A stretch of 5,883 nucleotides of DNA from an uncultured Sphingomonadales bacterium (GTDB lineage: Bacteria; Pseudomonadota; Alphaproteobacteria; Sphingomonadales; Sphingomonadaceae): the NCBI GenBank assembly GCA_903868655.1, contig CAIPWG010000453.1, forward strand, positions 1 to 5,883, written 5' to 3'. The notes under the pieces were generated by a model that saw only the letters and a program-made list of their open reading frames with translations, did not search any database and was not told where the DNA came from. Made by a program: the position numbers and the translations under genes. Shown here piece by piece: positions 5,411 to 5,883 of this stretch (the stretch's first letter is position 1; every line of letters begins with the position of its first letter).

Positions 5411-5883
5411 ATGAGCCGCTTTACTTTCCGCCTGCCCGACATCGGGGAAGGCATCGCCGAAGCCGAAATCGTTGCCTGGCATGTTGCCGTGGGCGATATG
5501 GTAACCGAAGACGGGCGCATTGCCGATGTCATGACCGACAAGGCGACCGTTGAAATGGAAAGCCCGGTGTCGGGCCGGGTGATCGAAGTCGCCGGCGAAG
5601 TCGGTGATCGCATCGCAATCGGGTCTCCGCTGGTGGTGATCGAGATCGCAGGCGATGGCGTAGGCGAGGGCGATGGCGAAGCCGTGAGCACAGCTGTCGA
5701 TACCGCACCAGTGGTTGCGGCACCGCCGCCAGTGGCACCGGCTACGGCAAAGCCTGCGCCCGTCGTCGTGGTATCTGCCGACCCCGAACCGCAAGTGACG
5801 GGCGCGCGCGTTCTGGCCAGCCCGGCGGTGCGCGCTCGCGCCAATGATCTGGGTATCGATCTGGCGCGGGTTCATCCCGGCCC
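5411..5883 (+). CDS. bkdB: Branched-chain 2-oxoacid dehydrogenase E2 component (lipoyl acyltransferase), partial (cut by right edge)
   Basis: Core of the complex. Its swinging lipoyl arm takes the acyl group from E1 and passes it to CoA. 157 codons are visible. Residues 1 to about 80 form a lipoyl domain: LPDIGEGIAEAEIVAWHV, then VMTDKATVEMESPVSG with Lys44 as the lipoylation site. Next is a flexible linker of about 81-130, first glycine/acidic (GDGVGEGDGE), then alanine/proline-rich. From about 134 the peripheral-subunit-binding domain begins (VLASPAVRARANDLGIDLARV); it should hold E1 or E3. The catalytic acyltransferase domain, with its HxxxD motif, lies beyond the edge. The start ATG has a weak upstream GGA at a spacing of ten, so expression may depend on coupling with E1 beta. 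A single lipoyl domain fits bacterial Bkd E2. The branched-chain assignment comes mainly from operon context. Confidence 0.92.
   Translation, partial: MSRFTFRLPDIGEGIAEAEIVAWHVAVGDMVTEDGRIADVMTDKATVEMESPVSGRVIEVAGEVGDRIAIGSPLVVIEIAGDGVGEGDGEAVSTAVDTAPVVAAPPPVAPATAKPAPVVVVSADPEPQVTGARVLASPAVRARANDLGIDLARVHPG

Noticed and set aside
3988..5844. A 618-codon minus-strand open frame opposite the bkd genes
   Set aside because: The plus strand encodes three clear family proteins here. The antisense frame is low-complexity (Ala, Thr, Ser, Pro runs opposite the E2 linker) and is explained by GC-rich codon bias.
1..5883. CRISPR array, insertion sequence ends or toxin-antitoxin pair
   Set aside because: No regularly spaced repeats, no transposase frame and no small paired genes were found on either strand.

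Overview
The window looks like a chromosomal segment of a moderately GC-rich alphaproteobacterium, most likely a sphingomonad. This is an inference from protein style, codon use and gene content, not a database match. It has two parts that meet at a tRNA gene. Bases 1 to about 1760 are the edge of an integrated element. The rest is ordinary chromosome carrying housekeeping and catabolic genes.

Left part (minus strand). A long tyrosine recombinase (integrase) gene starts at 1659 and runs off the left edge, with 553 codons visible. No complete gene is annotated there unless the frame open to the window edge is read. Between its start codon and the 3' end of tRNA-Pro(CGG) (1759-1835, minus strand, CCA encoded) lie 99 bases holding a perfect 18-bp palindrome, further small dyads and a good Shine-Dalgarno site. 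An integrase reading away from a tRNA 3' end in the tRNA's own direction is the classic layout of an integrative element in a tRNA gene. The cargo and the other attachment site lie outside the window.

Middle. tRNA-Pro has a recognisable sigma70-type promoter on the minus strand and a strong leader hairpin. Divergent from it is thyA (thymidylate synthase, 2028-2957, plus).

Right part (plus strand). A near-consensus sigma70 promoter (TTGACC, 17 bp, TATAAT) lies just after thyA. It precedes three genes of the branched-chain 2-oxoacid dehydrogenase complex: E1 alpha (start 3065), E1 beta (overlapping by ATGA) and E2 (cut by the right edge). Together they oxidatively decarboxylate the 2-oxoacids derived from valine, leucine and isoleucine to acyl-CoAs. 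The E3 lipoamide dehydrogenase is not in the window.

No complete new system is visible. The most useful leads are the island boundary with its palindromic int upstream region, and the promoter with overlapping operator-like dyad ahead of the bkd operon.
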